From contig NZ_CP045067.1 of NCBI RefSeq assembly GCF_016864015.1, positions 3,482,001 through 3,546,000 of the forward strand: a DNA stretch of 64,000 bases, given 5' to 3'. Position 1 is the stretch's first letter, and each line of letters opens with the position of its first letter. Origin of the DNA: Lacinutrix sp. WUR7. Lineage in GTDB: Bacteria; Bacteroidota; Bacteroidia; Flavobacteriales; Flavobacteriaceae. The translations under genes and the position numbers were made by a program. This document shows positions 45,312-53,313 of the stretch, in pieces. The notes under the pieces were generated by a model. That model was not told where the DNA came from. It worked only from the letters and a program-made list of their open reading frames with translations, and did not search any database.

Positions 45312-45425
45312 GCAGGAGTTATTGGTCCGCTAGTAGAAGTTCCTGCTTTAATTTTATTGGTTAGAGTTTCCTTTTGGCTTCGAAAGAAATATTTTAAAAA
45401 TGAAAAACTTAAATCCGAAATCTAA
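45312..45425 (+). pseudogene. 3' remnant of a second acr3/arsB gene
   Basis: In frame with acr3, this 37-codon piece encodes [20 protein letters not shown].. and then its own ending KNEKLKSEI, where the intact acr3 ends GNENT. Over 91 bp it matches 42920-43010 at 86 positions. The first three differences are third-codon-position, silent changes, the mark of a piece taken from a formerly functional relative and not of a fresh duplication. It has no start codon. It lies directly after the glycosyltransferase cassette and before the HipA-like gene's promoter. Confidence 0.85.
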
Positions 45426-45428
45426 AAC

Positions 45429-45460
45429 TTGTTCTTAGAATAAAATTTCATGTAAATTCG
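45429..45460 (+). promoter_or_regulatory. Promoter for the HipA-like/DUF3037 operon
   Basis: TTG (45429-45431), 21 bp, TAAATTCG (45453-45460), close to the Bacteroidota promoter with a C for T in the -7 box. The start codon lies 22 bp downstream. Confidence 0.5.
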
Positions 45461-45481
45461 CATAGTTAGATTTTCCTCTTT

Positions 45482-46261
45482 ATGAATAAAATTGATATTA
45501 GAACCGTAGATGTTACGCAATACGTCCATCCTTTACGAGAAGGAGGTTCGCTTCCTGCAATCGTGAAAGCAGACGATGGCTTTTTATATGTATTAAAATT
45601 TAGAGGTGCCGGACAAGGTAAAAAAGCACTAATCGCCGAATTTATTGGTGGTGAAATCGCAAGAGCAATTGGCTTAAAAGTTCCAGAATTAGTCTTTATG
45701 AATCTCGACGATTCCTTCAGCAAAACAGAACCAGACGAAGAAATTCAAGACCTTCTTAAATTTAGTGTCGGCCTAAACCTAGGCTTGCATTTTTTATCAA
45801 GTGCTATTACTTTTGATCCTTTGGTAAGTACTGTAGACGCGATGACTGCTTCCAAAGTAGTACTTCTAGATAGCATGATAAGTAATATTGACAGAACCGC
45901 AAAAAACACCAATTTACTACATTGGAATAACGAACTTTGGGTGATTGATAATGGCGCGAGTTTTTACTTTCATCACAATTGGAAAACTTGGGAAAGTCAT
46001 CTTACTAGAACATTTCCGCTAATAAAAGACCATGTACTTTTACAGAAAGCAACGCAATTAAACGAAGCTGCTAAAGAAATCCAACAGCTTTTAGATAAAG
46101 ATAAAATTGTAGAAATTATTTCTAATATTCCAGAAGACTGGCTAATTAGCGAAGCAGACACTATGCTTCCTGAAGAAATGCGTGAAGCATATATTACCTT
46201 TATAACCACAAGATTTTCTAAAATAGATCTATTAATTAAAGAAGCCGAAGATGCAAGATAG
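45482..46261 (+). CDS. HipA-like kinase (HipA_2 type)
   Basis: 259 residues, cytoplasmic. A minimal HipA-like kinase. Landmarks are a nucleotide-loop GGSLPAIVKAD.. YVLKFRGAGQG (ATP-binding Lys), the catalytic loop NIDRTAKNTNLL (D-R-x-x-K-N-x-N as in HipA DR..KN) and the metal-binding VIDNGASF (DxG-like). The HipA N-terminal subdomain of about 100 residues is missing, and no HipB-like HTH partner is present. The next gene, DUF3037, overlaps it by 11 bp. The pair is conserved in other bacteria but its function is not known. Toxin activity against translation is not shown by the sequence. Confidence 0.85.
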   Translation: MNKIDIRTVDVTQYVHPLREGGSLPAIVKADDGFLYVLKFRGAGQGKKALIAEFIGGEIARAIGLKVPELVFMNLDDSFSKTEPDEEIQDLLKFSVGLNLGLHFLSSAITFDPLVSTVDAMTASKVVLLDSMISNIDRTAKNTNLLHWNNELWVIDNGASFYFHHNWKTWESHLTRTFPLIKDHVLLQKATQLNEAAKEIQQLLDKDKIVEIISNIPEDWLISEADTMLPEEMREAYITFITTRFSKIDLLIKEAEDAR

Positions 46262-46634
46262 ATGTACATTTGAATATGCAATAATTCGAATTGTTCCTAA
46301 AGTAGAAAGGGAAGAATTCTTTAATGTTGGAGTCATTCTTTTTTCTAAACGGAAGAAATTTCTAGGTATTAAATACCATATTAATCCAGAGAAACTAAAA
46401 GCCTTTGCTTGCGAAATGGAATTGGAAACATTTAACGAATACCTTCATGCTTGGAAACTAGTTTGTGAAGGTGCTCCTTCTGGAGGAAAAATAGGAACAC
46501 TAGAACTTTCCGATAGATTTAGATGGCTAACCGCGTGCAGAAGTACCATTATTCAAAGTTCTAAAATACATCCAGGAATAACCATCGATCCAGAAAAAGA
46601 ACTTGAAGATATTTTCCAAAAGTGTGTGTTGTAG
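46251..46634 (+). CDS. DUF3037 protein, partner of HipA-like kinase
   Basis: 127 residues. DUF3037: FEYAIIRIVPKVEREEFFNVGVILFSKRKKFLGIKYH, then a helical region (KLKAFACEMELETFNEYLHAW.. SDRFRWLTACRSTIIQSSKIH) and acidic end. The gene overlaps the HipA-like kinase by 11 bp and can only be translated with it. It could regulate or be a substrate of the kinase; no biochemical work is known to me. No DNA-binding HTH is visible. 33 bp downstream begins the SBF-like transporter. Confidence 0.85.
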   Translation: MQDRCTFEYAIIRIVPKVEREEFFNVGVILFSKRKKFLGIKYHINPEKLKAFACEMELETFNEYLHAWKLVCEGAPSGGKIGTLELSDRFRWLTACRSTIIQSSKIHPGITIDPEKELEDIFQKCVL

Positions 46635-46667
46635 CAATCTTTAAATTAGCGTCGCAAACAAAAAGTT

Positions 46668-47651
46668 ATGAAAATAAAAATGGATGGATTTGTACTTTCT
46701 ATTATAGCAACCATTGGACTAGCTTATCTTTTTCCACATTGGGGAACACCAGAAAGTGAAATCCCTATAGATACCATCAGTGCGATAGGAATTTCGCTTA
46801 TCTTCTTTTTTTACGGACTTAAATTAAGTCCGACAAAACTAAAAGAAGGCATTAAAAACTGGAAATTGCATCTTCTAATACAAACTTCTACCTTTTTGAT
46901 TTTTCCGTTATTGGTATTAATTTTTCGTCCATTAATTCAAAACGAAGAACAAGAAATTATCTGGCTAGCCTTTTTTTTCTTGGCTGCCCTTCCTTCTACT
47001 GTATCCTCATCGGTAGTCATGGTTTCCATTGCAAAAGGAAATATTCCTGCTGCTATTTTTAATGCTAGTATTTCCGGAATTATAGGTGTTGTGCTTACCC
47101 CTTTATGGATGGGTTTATTTGTACAACAAACGGGAACCGATTTTAGTTTTACCGATATCTATGTAAAGCTAATCGTACAAATCATTTTACCAGTAATTAC
47201 TGGTGTGCTCTTACAGCGTTTTTTCGGAGCATTTGCACTAAAACATGCCAAGCTATTAACACGATTCGATAAATCGATTATCCTTCTTATTATTTACAAA
47301 AGTTTTGCTAGTTCCTTTGCTGATAACCTATTTAGTTCCATATCGCTTTTAGATATCTTACTACTTTTTATTGCGGTTTTAGTTCTCTTTGGAATCCTAT
47401 ATTTTTTAACTGGTTTCTTAGCGAAGCAAATGCAATTTAATACCGAAGATCAAACTACTGCACAGTTTTGTGGTACGAAAAAATCATTGGTGCATGGAAC
47501 CGTTTTTTCTAAAATCATTTTTGGTAATATGGCTTCCATCGGAATCCTGCTTTTACCAATCATGCTATACCACGCCATTCAACTATTAATCATTAGTATT
47601 GTGGCTTCCAAAAGAGGTCTGAAAGAACAACACAACTCAGACTTAAAATAG
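46668..47651 (+). CDS. SBF-like (bile acid:sodium symporter-like, YfeH type) transporter
   Basis: 327 residues, 9-10 transmembrane helices. SBF-like family: AIGISLIFFFYGLKLSPTKL (crossing helix), FLAALPSTVSSSVVMVSIAKGN and TGVLLQRFFG, with TKKSLVHGTVF near the end. The real substrate of this subgroup is unknown. It follows the HipA-like/DUF3037 genes by 33 bp and chrA follows by 27 bp, so it is likely in a four-gene transcript. In arsenic islands ACR3 and SBF-like proteins share this superfamily, but this one lacks the ACR3 cysteine motif. Confidence 0.85.
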   Translation: MKIKMDGFVLSIIATIGLAYLFPHWGTPESEIPIDTISAIGISLIFFFYGLKLSPTKLKEGIKNWKLHLLIQTSTFLIFPLLVLIFRPLIQNEEQEIIWLAFFFLAALPSTVSSSVVMVSIAKGNIPAAIFNASISGIIGVVLTPLWMGLFVQQTGTDFSFTDIYVKLIVQIILPVITGVLLQRFFGAFALKHAKLLTRFDKSIILLIIYKSFASSFADNLFSSISLLDILLLFIAVLVLFGILYFLTGFLAKQMQFNTEDQTTAQFCGTKKSLVHGTVFSKIIFGNMASIGILLLPIMLYHAIQLLIISIVASKRGLKEQHNSDLK

Positions 47652-47678
47652 CATACAAAGCGTAAAAACATATTTATA

Positions 47679-48800
47679 ATGTCGCAAAAAAAAGAACTTC
47701 AAGCACTCGCAAAACTGTTTTTCAAACTCGGAAGCATTGCTTTTGGTGGTCCTGCGGCACATATTGCCATGTTAGAAGACGAAGTGGTTAAAAAAAGAAA
47801 ATGGATGACCGACCAACATTTTCTGGATTTAGTTGGTGCGACTAATTTAATTCCCGGACCAAACTCCACCGAAATGACCATGCATGTTGGTTATGAACGT
47901 GCAGGCTGGAAAGGACTTTTTGTTGCAGGAATCTGTTTTATATTTCCTGCAGTGTGTATTACAGCGCTTTTTGCTTGGTTGTATCAAAGCTACGGACAAT
48001 TACCAAACGTAAAACCGTTTATCTACGGCATTAAACCAGCAGTTATTTCTATCATATTAATGGCTGCCTATAAACTTGGTAAAAAAGCAATTAAAAATAC
48101 CGAACTCGCCATTTTAGGTATTGCCGCATTAGTAGCATGTATATTTGGTATCAACGAAATCACCGTACTTCTTGTTTCTGGTTTTTTAGGATTAGCCATC
48201 TATACCCTAAAACAAAATACCAACCAATTAAACAGCTTCTTGCCACTTCTATTACTACAAGCAATAGATCCTAGTAAAATAACAGGATTAAAAATATTTC
48301 TTACCTTCTTAAAAGTGGGTGCCATTCTCTATGGAAGTGGTTATGTACTATTTGCCTTTTTAGATACCGAATTAGTAGCCAACGGTTGGCTTAGCCGACA
48401 AGTATTAATTGATGCCGTAGCTATTGGACAAATAACACCAGGACCTGTTTTATCTACAGCCACATTTATTGGTTGGCAAATGCATGGTTTTACAGGAGCC
48501 ATACTTGCAACCCTTGGTATGTTTTTACCTTCCTTTTTCTTTGTGTTACTACTTAACCCATTGCTACCAAGAATGGAAAAATCGCTAAAAATTAAAGCGT
48601 TTTTAGATGCGGTAAATGTAGCTGCAGTTGCATTAATTATTGCGGTTTGTTTTACCATGGCAAAAGACACACTAACCGATTGGCGAACTATTGTTATTGC
48701 AATAGTTAGTATAATAATGGTATTTGTCTTTAAAAAAGTAAATAGCGTTGCTATTGTTTTAGGCGGAGCAGTTTTGGGGTATTTATTGACTTTGGTGTAA
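47679..48800 (+). CDS. chrA: Chromate efflux transporter
   Basis: 373 residues, two-domain CHR transporter, inner membrane. The first CHR motif is FKLGSIAFGGPAAHIAMLEDEVV with PGPNSTEMTMHVGYERAGWKG. The second half repeats it as ILYGSGYVLFAFLDTELV with GQITPGPVLSTATFIGWQMHG. About 10-12 helices. Predicted to export chromate. It follows the SBF-like transporter by 27 bp. Presence with arsenic genes a few kb upstream makes the region an oxyanion-resistance cluster, though no chromate regulator (ChrB) is seen. Confidence 0.93.
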   Translation: MSQKKELQALAKLFFKLGSIAFGGPAAHIAMLEDEVVKKRKWMTDQHFLDLVGATNLIPGPNSTEMTMHVGYERAGWKGLFVAGICFIFPAVCITALFAWLYQSYGQLPNVKPFIYGIKPAVISIILMAAYKLGKKAIKNTELAILGIAALVACIFGINEITVLLVSGFLGLAIYTLKQNTNQLNSFLPLLLLQAIDPSKITGLKIFLTFLKVGAILYGSGYVLFAFLDTELVANGWLSRQVLIDAVAIGQITPGPVLSTATFIGWQMHGFTGAILATLGMFLPSFFFVLLLNPLLPRMEKSLKIKAFLDAVNVAAVALIIAVCFTMAKDTLTDWRTIVIAIVSIIMVFVFKKVNSVAIVLGGAVLGYLLTLV

Positions 48801-49014
48801 AATATTAGATTTTAAGAATCAACACTTTAGGTTAATAACTTTGTATTAGGTTTTTGAAAAAGACTTGGAGCTATTGAAAAATTCTTCTAACTTCGTTTAA
48901 GGTGTAATAAAAATATAAGTATGACCAGTTTCATTGGTTATGGAAATGATTTTTTTATATGAAACATTAGAGGCAACTTGAGAAACATGACCTTAAAAAA
49001 CAATAATTTCAGCT

Positions 49015-49797
49015 ATGAAAAAAGGATATACCATTGATGAAAAGTATTTCGCAGAATGGAATAGAGAATTAAAACAATGGGATTATTTGGAAAATGGTGA
49101 ATTAATTCCTGAATCAAATAAGACATTATATAAATACTTATCATGGAATGAAAAAACAATTTCTTCTTTATTAGGCAACTACTTATGGTTAAGTAATCCA
49201 GTACATTTTAATGATCCTTTTGATTGCAATAGGGGTCTGATATTTAACTATAAATTTTCCGAAGAAGAAAAAACGCAAAAAAGGAATTACTTTAATGATA
49301 TTGGAATTATTTCATTTACTGAAAACCAGTTTTGCCCTTTAATGTGGGCACATTATACAGGAAACTATAATGGGATAGTATTAAAATTCAAAGCAAAAAA
49401 CTTTAATAAATTTAAAAATGAAAATCAATTTAATGGAATAAAATTACGAAAAGTTGTTTACCCTGAAAAGTTAAAGCAATTCCCTGATGGGTTTTCATTT
49501 TCCAAAGAACTAATGCTTTTTACTAAAACAAAGAATTGGAGATATGAAAAAGAATGGCGTTTGATTGCCAATTTAAAAAAGCCTTACAACCGTTTTTTAA
49601 GATTTGACCCACAAGATTTAGAGGAAATTTATATTGGCCATAATTTATTTGAAATGAATAGCAGTGCTATTCAAATTTTAACTCAAATTAGAGATACTTA
49701 TTATCCCAAGACTAAATTAACACGAATATTTCCAGATAGTGAAGTTTTTGGTCAAATTGTTTTTAGAGATTGGGTTAAAGAGTTAGATGAAAATTAA
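49015..49797 (+). CDS. DUF2971 protein
   Basis: 260 residues, soluble. DUF2971 signatures: LYKYLSWNEKTISSLLGNYLWLSNPVHFNDPFDC, then MWAHYTGNYNGIVLKF and TKNWRYEKEWRLI, with conserved aromatic/acidic residues throughout. The function is unknown; the family often occurs in accessory DNA and near phage-defence genes, but no such gene is next to it here. It has 214 bp upstream and 243 bp downstream without ORFs. Composition is slightly more A/T-rich than its neighbours. Confidence 0.88.
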   Translation: MKKGYTIDEKYFAEWNRELKQWDYLENGELIPESNKTLYKYLSWNEKTISSLLGNYLWLSNPVHFNDPFDCNRGLIFNYKFSEEEKTQKRNYFNDIGIISFTENQFCPLMWAHYTGNYNGIVLKFKAKNFNKFKNENQFNGIKLRKVVYPEKLKQFPDGFSFSKELMLFTKTKNWRYEKEWRLIANLKKPYNRFLRFDPQDLEEIYIGHNLFEMNSSAIQILTQIRDTYYPKTKLTRIFPDSEVFGQIVFRDWVKELDEN

Positions 49798-50004
49798 CTT
49801 AGATTTTGAAAATGAGAAGCCACTAACTCCTTGAATATTTTATTACTAGTCATAGTCTGCTTAAGAAAACTCTCTCAGATTTTTTATTAGGCTTGTATTT
49901 CCTAATTTAGTTGTTAATACATGCAAATAACCGTACACAAACCTCTCCAACCCTCAATAACTCAACTTTTTGCAACTAAAACTTCCTCATCTAAAAAGAA
50001 GTAG

Positions 50005-50012
50005 TACCTTTG
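50005..50012 (+). promoter_or_regulatory. -7 promoter box for the KTSC gene
   Basis: TACCTTTG matches TAnnTTTG, 28 bp before the start codon of the J-domain/KTSC gene. No TTG at the -33 position. Confidence 0.45.
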
Positions 50013-50040
50013 CACTCGATTTAGAAAATAGAATTACCAC

Positions 50041-50487
50041 ATGAAACGTATTAACGAGTACAAAAAATTATTCAACGTAGAAAAAGAAATGACTTTAAAA
50101 AGTTTAAAAACTACGTATAGAGGTTTAGTAAAAGAATGGCATCCAGATAAGTTTCAAGCTGGTGATGAAAAAGCTGTAGAAGCAGAACTAATGAGCAGAA
50201 AAGTTATTGATGGTTACCACTTTTTAGTAAGTATGGCTCCAGAAACTTTAGAAGCAAACAAAGAAGAATACACAACCACTATATCTAGTCCAATTTTAGA
50301 CTGGCAACATAAAGGTTTATTGTTAGAGGTTTCTTTTTTAGATGGTAATACTTATGAGTACTTTGGTGTAAACAAAGGTTTATACATCAAATTTGCACAA
50401 AGCGATAAACAATCTCGTTTTGGTAAACGTAGTATTTTTAACTCGTTTCCATACAGAAAAATCAAGAAGAAAGACGTAGTAGCGTAA
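50041..50487 (+). CDS. J-domain/KTSC-domain fusion protein
   Basis: 148 residues. The N-terminal 65 residues form a J domain with the HPD signature at H34-P35-D36 (VKEWHPDKFQ), the part that stimulates Hsp70 (DnaK). The C-terminal 65 residues are a KTSC domain (SSPILDWQHKGLLLEVSFLDGNTYEYFGVN.. FNSFPYRKIKK), a small lysyl-tRNA-synthetase-associated RNA-binding-like domain. The fusion would direct DnaK to a KTSC ligand, possibly an RNA or ribosomal site. KTSC proteins of this form are common in Flavobacteriaceae, but to my knowledge not studied. Strong -7 box at 50005; terminator at 50512. Confidence 0.88.
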   Translation: MKRINEYKKLFNVEKEMTLKSLKTTYRGLVKEWHPDKFQAGDEKAVEAELMSRKVIDGYHFLVSMAPETLEANKEEYTTTISSPILDWQHKGLLLEVSFLDGNTYEYFGVNKGLYIKFAQSDKQSRFGKRSIFNSFPYRKIKKKDVVA

Positions 50488-50511
50488 TCGCTTTACATCT
50501 CTATGATATAT

Positions 50512-50545
50512 AAAACAAGGCTACTTTTGTAGACCTTGTTTTTTT
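50512..50545. terminator. Bidirectional terminator
   Basis: Stem AAAACAAGG/CCTTGTTTT with an inner CTAC/GTAG, then a T-run; it lies between the convergent KTSC gene and hemolysin III gene. Confidence 0.75.
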
Positions 50546-50551
50546 ATGCTT

Positions 50552-51178
50552 TTAAATCACATAAAAATACACCATAAAAAAGTGAAAGATGGCTCCTGCC
50601 AATACAAACATATGCCAAATAACATGGTTATACGGTATCTTGTTAATGGCATAAAAGATAATCCCTCCTGTATACGCTAATCCGCCAGCAAAGAGTAATA
50701 AAATACCGTTGCTACCTAGAACTTCACTAAGATGGCTAAAGTCGAAAACAACCAACCACCCCATTGCTAAATATAGAATTATTGAAAAAGCTTCAAAACG
50801 ACCAGTAAAGAATATTTTTAAGATCACACCAAAAGCGGCAATTCCCCAAACGGTATAAAATAAAGTCCAACCAAGGCTATTTTGCAAAGTAATTAATAAA
50901 ATGGGTGTGTAGGTTCCTGCAATAAGCATATAGATACTTATATGATCTAGAATTCTAAAATAATGTTTCTTTTTTTCATCTTGTACATAGTGATACAAAG
51001 CAGATGCTGTAAATAAAACGATGATAGAAATACCATAAACTATTACACTAAAAAGGCTCCAGTCACTTTTATGGGCATCTTTTATAATTAGCAATACCAA
51101 TGCTGCAATACCAAGAAATGCACCTATTAAATGTGAAAAAGCGTTGAGTTTTTCTTCAAAAAGAGTTTGTATGCGCAT
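50552..51178 (-). CDS. Hemolysin III family (PAQR-like) membrane protein
   Basis: 208 residues, seven transmembrane helices. The motif EEKLNAFSHLIGAFLGIAALV (TM1, with His for metal) and the later SALYHYVQDEKKKHYFRILDHISIYMLIAGTYTPI and HVIWHMFVLAGAIFHFFMVY carry the conserved SxxxH, D and HxxxH of PAQR hydrolases/hemolysin III (possible zinc site). Probably an inner-membrane protein of lipid homeostasis; lysis is not proven for the family. The start codon abuts the DUF4294 stop with no gap (TAAATG), so translation is coupled. Confidence 0.9.
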   Translation of the reverse strand: MRIQTLFEEKLNAFSHLIGAFLGIAALVLLIIKDAHKSDWSLFSVIVYGISIIVLFTASALYHYVQDEKKKHYFRILDHISIYMLIAGTYTPILLITLQNSLGWTLFYTVWGIAAFGVILKIFFTGRFEAFSIILYLAMGWLVVFDFSHLSEVLGSNGILLLFAGGLAYTGGIIFYAINKIPYNHVIWHMFVLAGAIFHFFMVYFYVI

Positions 51179-51856
51179 TTAGGGATTGTTTTTAGAAGAT
51201 AACCACTTATCAGAAAGTGCATAAAAATCGAATGAAACAGCAGGTTCTTGCTTTTCTAAAATACCGTTTTGAAAGTTTCTTTGTAAAACATCCTCAATAA
51301 GAAAATCTTCTTTTTCGTTTTCCGGATCAAATTCTCGTTTTAACGAAATATCAAAAAGGCTCGCAGTACTGTTAAACCAAAAGGCTCTCCAACCACTTCG
51401 TAATTCTTTAATTAAATCGAAAGCAGTTTTCCCCGTTTGTCTGTGTATGAGTTTCACGAGTATTTGTCCTTCGGTTCGTGTTAGTTTTTTTAACTCTTCC
51501 GAAAACTCTTCCTCAATATACTTTTGCACGCGTCTTGCGTATTTTTTCTTAAGACTTTTACGTTCTATGCCATCCATTCTTTCTTGCATGGTTTCCAAAC
51601 GTTCGGCTGCAAGTTTGGCATACGGATACACTTTTATGGTTTTTCGTTTGATAATAAGATAGCGTTTTCTATCTGCTAGCGTATTGAATTTTAATTTATT
51701 TAAAAGCATCACTTCCTCTAAATCTATAGACGAAGTTGCCGTAGAATCACCTTTAACTATAATGTATTCATAGTCGGTAGTGTCCTGTTGTACTTCCTTA
51801 ATTTGCGAAAATAGCAAGGCAGGAAAAAGTATAAAAAGGTAAAGAATGTGTTTCAT
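51179..51856 (-). CDS. DUF4294 domain protein
   Basis: 225 residues with signal peptide (MKHILYLFILFPALLFSQ). DUF4294: INLEEVMLLNKLKFNTLADRKRYLIIKRKTIKVYPYAKLAAERLE.. then a coiled basic region (RKSLKKKYARRVQKYIEEEF) and EGQILVKLIHRQTGKTAFDLIKELRSGWRAFWFN. Bacteroidota-specific, predicted periplasmic. In Flavobacteriaceae it is commonly next to the hemolysin III-like gene, as here with no gap. Function unknown. Confidence 0.88.
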   Translation of the reverse strand: MKHILYLFILFPALLFSQIKEVQQDTTDYEYIIVKGDSTATSSIDLEEVMLLNKLKFNTLADRKRYLIIKRKTIKVYPYAKLAAERLETMQERMDGIERKSLKKKYARRVQKYIEEEFSEELKKLTRTEGQILVKLIHRQTGKTAFDLIKELRSGWRAFWFNSTASLFDISLKREFDPENEKEDFLIEDVLQRNFQNGILEKQEPAVSFDFYALSDKWLSSKNNP

Positions 51857-51863
51857 ATGTATT

Positions 51864-51879
51864 TTCCGTGTACACGGAA
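51864..51879. repeat. Perfect 16-bp palindrome ahead of DUF4294
   Basis: TTCCGTGTACACGGAA is fully self-complementary and lies 8 bp upstream of the DUF4294 start codon. It shares TTCCG/CGGAA ends with the REP-like elements at 34789/34901. May be an operator. Confidence 0.5.
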
Positions 51880-52091
51880 GTATTCCTATTTTAAAATTAA
51901 ATGTCTAAAACCGTTCCAAATTGGGTTTTATATCTAAATACTTCTTCATCTTTTAAAAGTTCAAGAAAGATGTTTAGGTATAACACGTCCAAATTCTCAA
52001 TTTATTATAAACACAGTAAAATTAATAATTTACGCTTTAGAAACCTTTAAATTATTATTAATATTCTTAATTTAGACGAAAATTAATTCAA

Positions 52092-53180
52092 ATGGCAAAA
52101 AAGAGCATACTTAACAAAAAGTCTATTGACTTTTTAGAGAAATATTTAAATAATGCAGCCCCAACGGGTTACGAATGGGAAGGACAGAAAATCTGGATGG
52201 ACTATTTAAAGCCGTATGTAGATGAGTTTATTACCGATACCTACGGAACTGCTGTTGGTGTTATTAACCCAGATGCAAAATACAAAGTAGTAATTGAAGG
52301 GCATGCCGATGAAATTTCTTGGTACGTAAACTACATTAGCGATAATGGTTTAATTTACGTGATTAGAAACGGAGGAAGTGATCACCAAATTGCACCTAGT
52401 AAGATTGTAAATATTCATACCAAAAATGGTATTGTAAAAGGTGTTTTTGGCTGGCCAGCAATTCATACCAGAAACAAATCTAAAGAAGAAGCTCCAAAAC
52501 CAGACAATATTTTTATAGATACAGGTTGCGCTACTAAAGAAGAAGTAGAAGCACTTGGCGTACATGTTGGTTGTGTAATTACCTATCCAGACGAATTTCA
52601 TATTCTTAACAAAGATAAATTTGTTTGTCGTGCTTTAGATAACAGAATGGGTGGTTTTATGATTGCCGAAGTTGCACGTTTATTAAAAGAAAACAAAAAG
52701 ACATTACCTTTCGGACTTTACGTTACCAACTCGGTACAAGAAGAAATTGGTTTACGTGGTGCCGAAATGATTACACAAACTATTAAACCGAATGTGGCTA
52801 TAGTTACCGATGTAACGCATGATACCACTACGCCAATGATTGACAAGAAAAAAGAAGGTCATTTAGAACTTGGTTTAGGTCCTGTAGTAGCTTATGCTCC
52901 TGCGGTACAACAAAAATTACGTGATTTAATTACAGAAACTGCCGAAGCAAATAAGATTCCGTTTCAACGTTCTGCATTATCTAGAGCAACAGGAACAGAT
53001 ACCGATGCTTTTGCGTATAGCAATGGTGGTGTAGCTTCTGCGTTAATCTCATTACCTTTACGTTATATGCATACCACAGTAGAAATGGTACATAGAGACG
53101 ATGTTGAAAATGTGATTAAAATGATTTATGAAACGCTTCTTAAAATGGAAGCTGGTGAAGATTTTAGCTATTTTAAATAA
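52092..53180 (+). CDS. M42 family metallopeptidase (aminopeptidase)
   Basis: 362 residues. Cobalt/zinc aminopeptidase of the M42 family, cytoplasmic, usually a tetrahedral dodecamer. Metal ligands and catalytic residues are visible: VVIEGHADEISW (His-x-Asp), CRALDNRMGGFM (Asp), SVQEEIGLRGAEM (catalytic Glu, Glu ligand), VTDVTHDTTTP (Asp ligand), and RYMHTTVEMVHRDDVEN (His ligand). Length matches the family. It is monocistronic, followed by a terminator at 53213. Likely peptide degradation in the cytosol. Confidence 0.94.
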   Translation: MAKKSILNKKSIDFLEKYLNNAAPTGYEWEGQKIWMDYLKPYVDEFITDTYGTAVGVINPDAKYKVVIEGHADEISWYVNYISDNGLIYVIRNGGSDHQIAPSKIVNIHTKNGIVKGVFGWPAIHTRNKSKEEAPKPDNIFIDTGCATKEEVEALGVHVGCVITYPDEFHILNKDKFVCRALDNRMGGFMIAEVARLLKENKKTLPFGLYVTNSVQEEIGLRGAEMITQTIKPNVAIVTDVTHDTTTPMIDKKKEGHLELGLGPVVAYAPAVQQKLRDLITETAEANKIPFQRSALSRATGTDTDAFAYSNGGVASALISLPLRYMHTTVEMVHRDDVENVIKMIYETLLKMEAGEDFSYFK

Positions 53181-53212
53181 GTCGATAATCGACATTAAAC
53201 ATAAAACACCCA

Positions 53213-53244
53213 ATAAATAAGCCTCTTTTTAGAGGCTTATTTTA
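53213..53244 (+). terminator. Terminator after the M42 gene
   Basis: Stem AATAAGCCTCT/AGAGGCTTATT with a TTT loop, then TTTATT. 33 bp after the stop codon. Confidence 0.8.
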
Positions 53245-53313
53245 TTCTTACTTCTCTCCTATTTAATCTGCGGAAACTTTAGTAGCTTTATACCATTAAT
53301 TATACCAGCTATT

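Noticed and set aside
42915-45425. acr3 repeat as IS or transposon ends
   Set aside because: The repeat is coding and in direct orientation with silent differences; no transposase in the interval. Homologous recombination explains it better.
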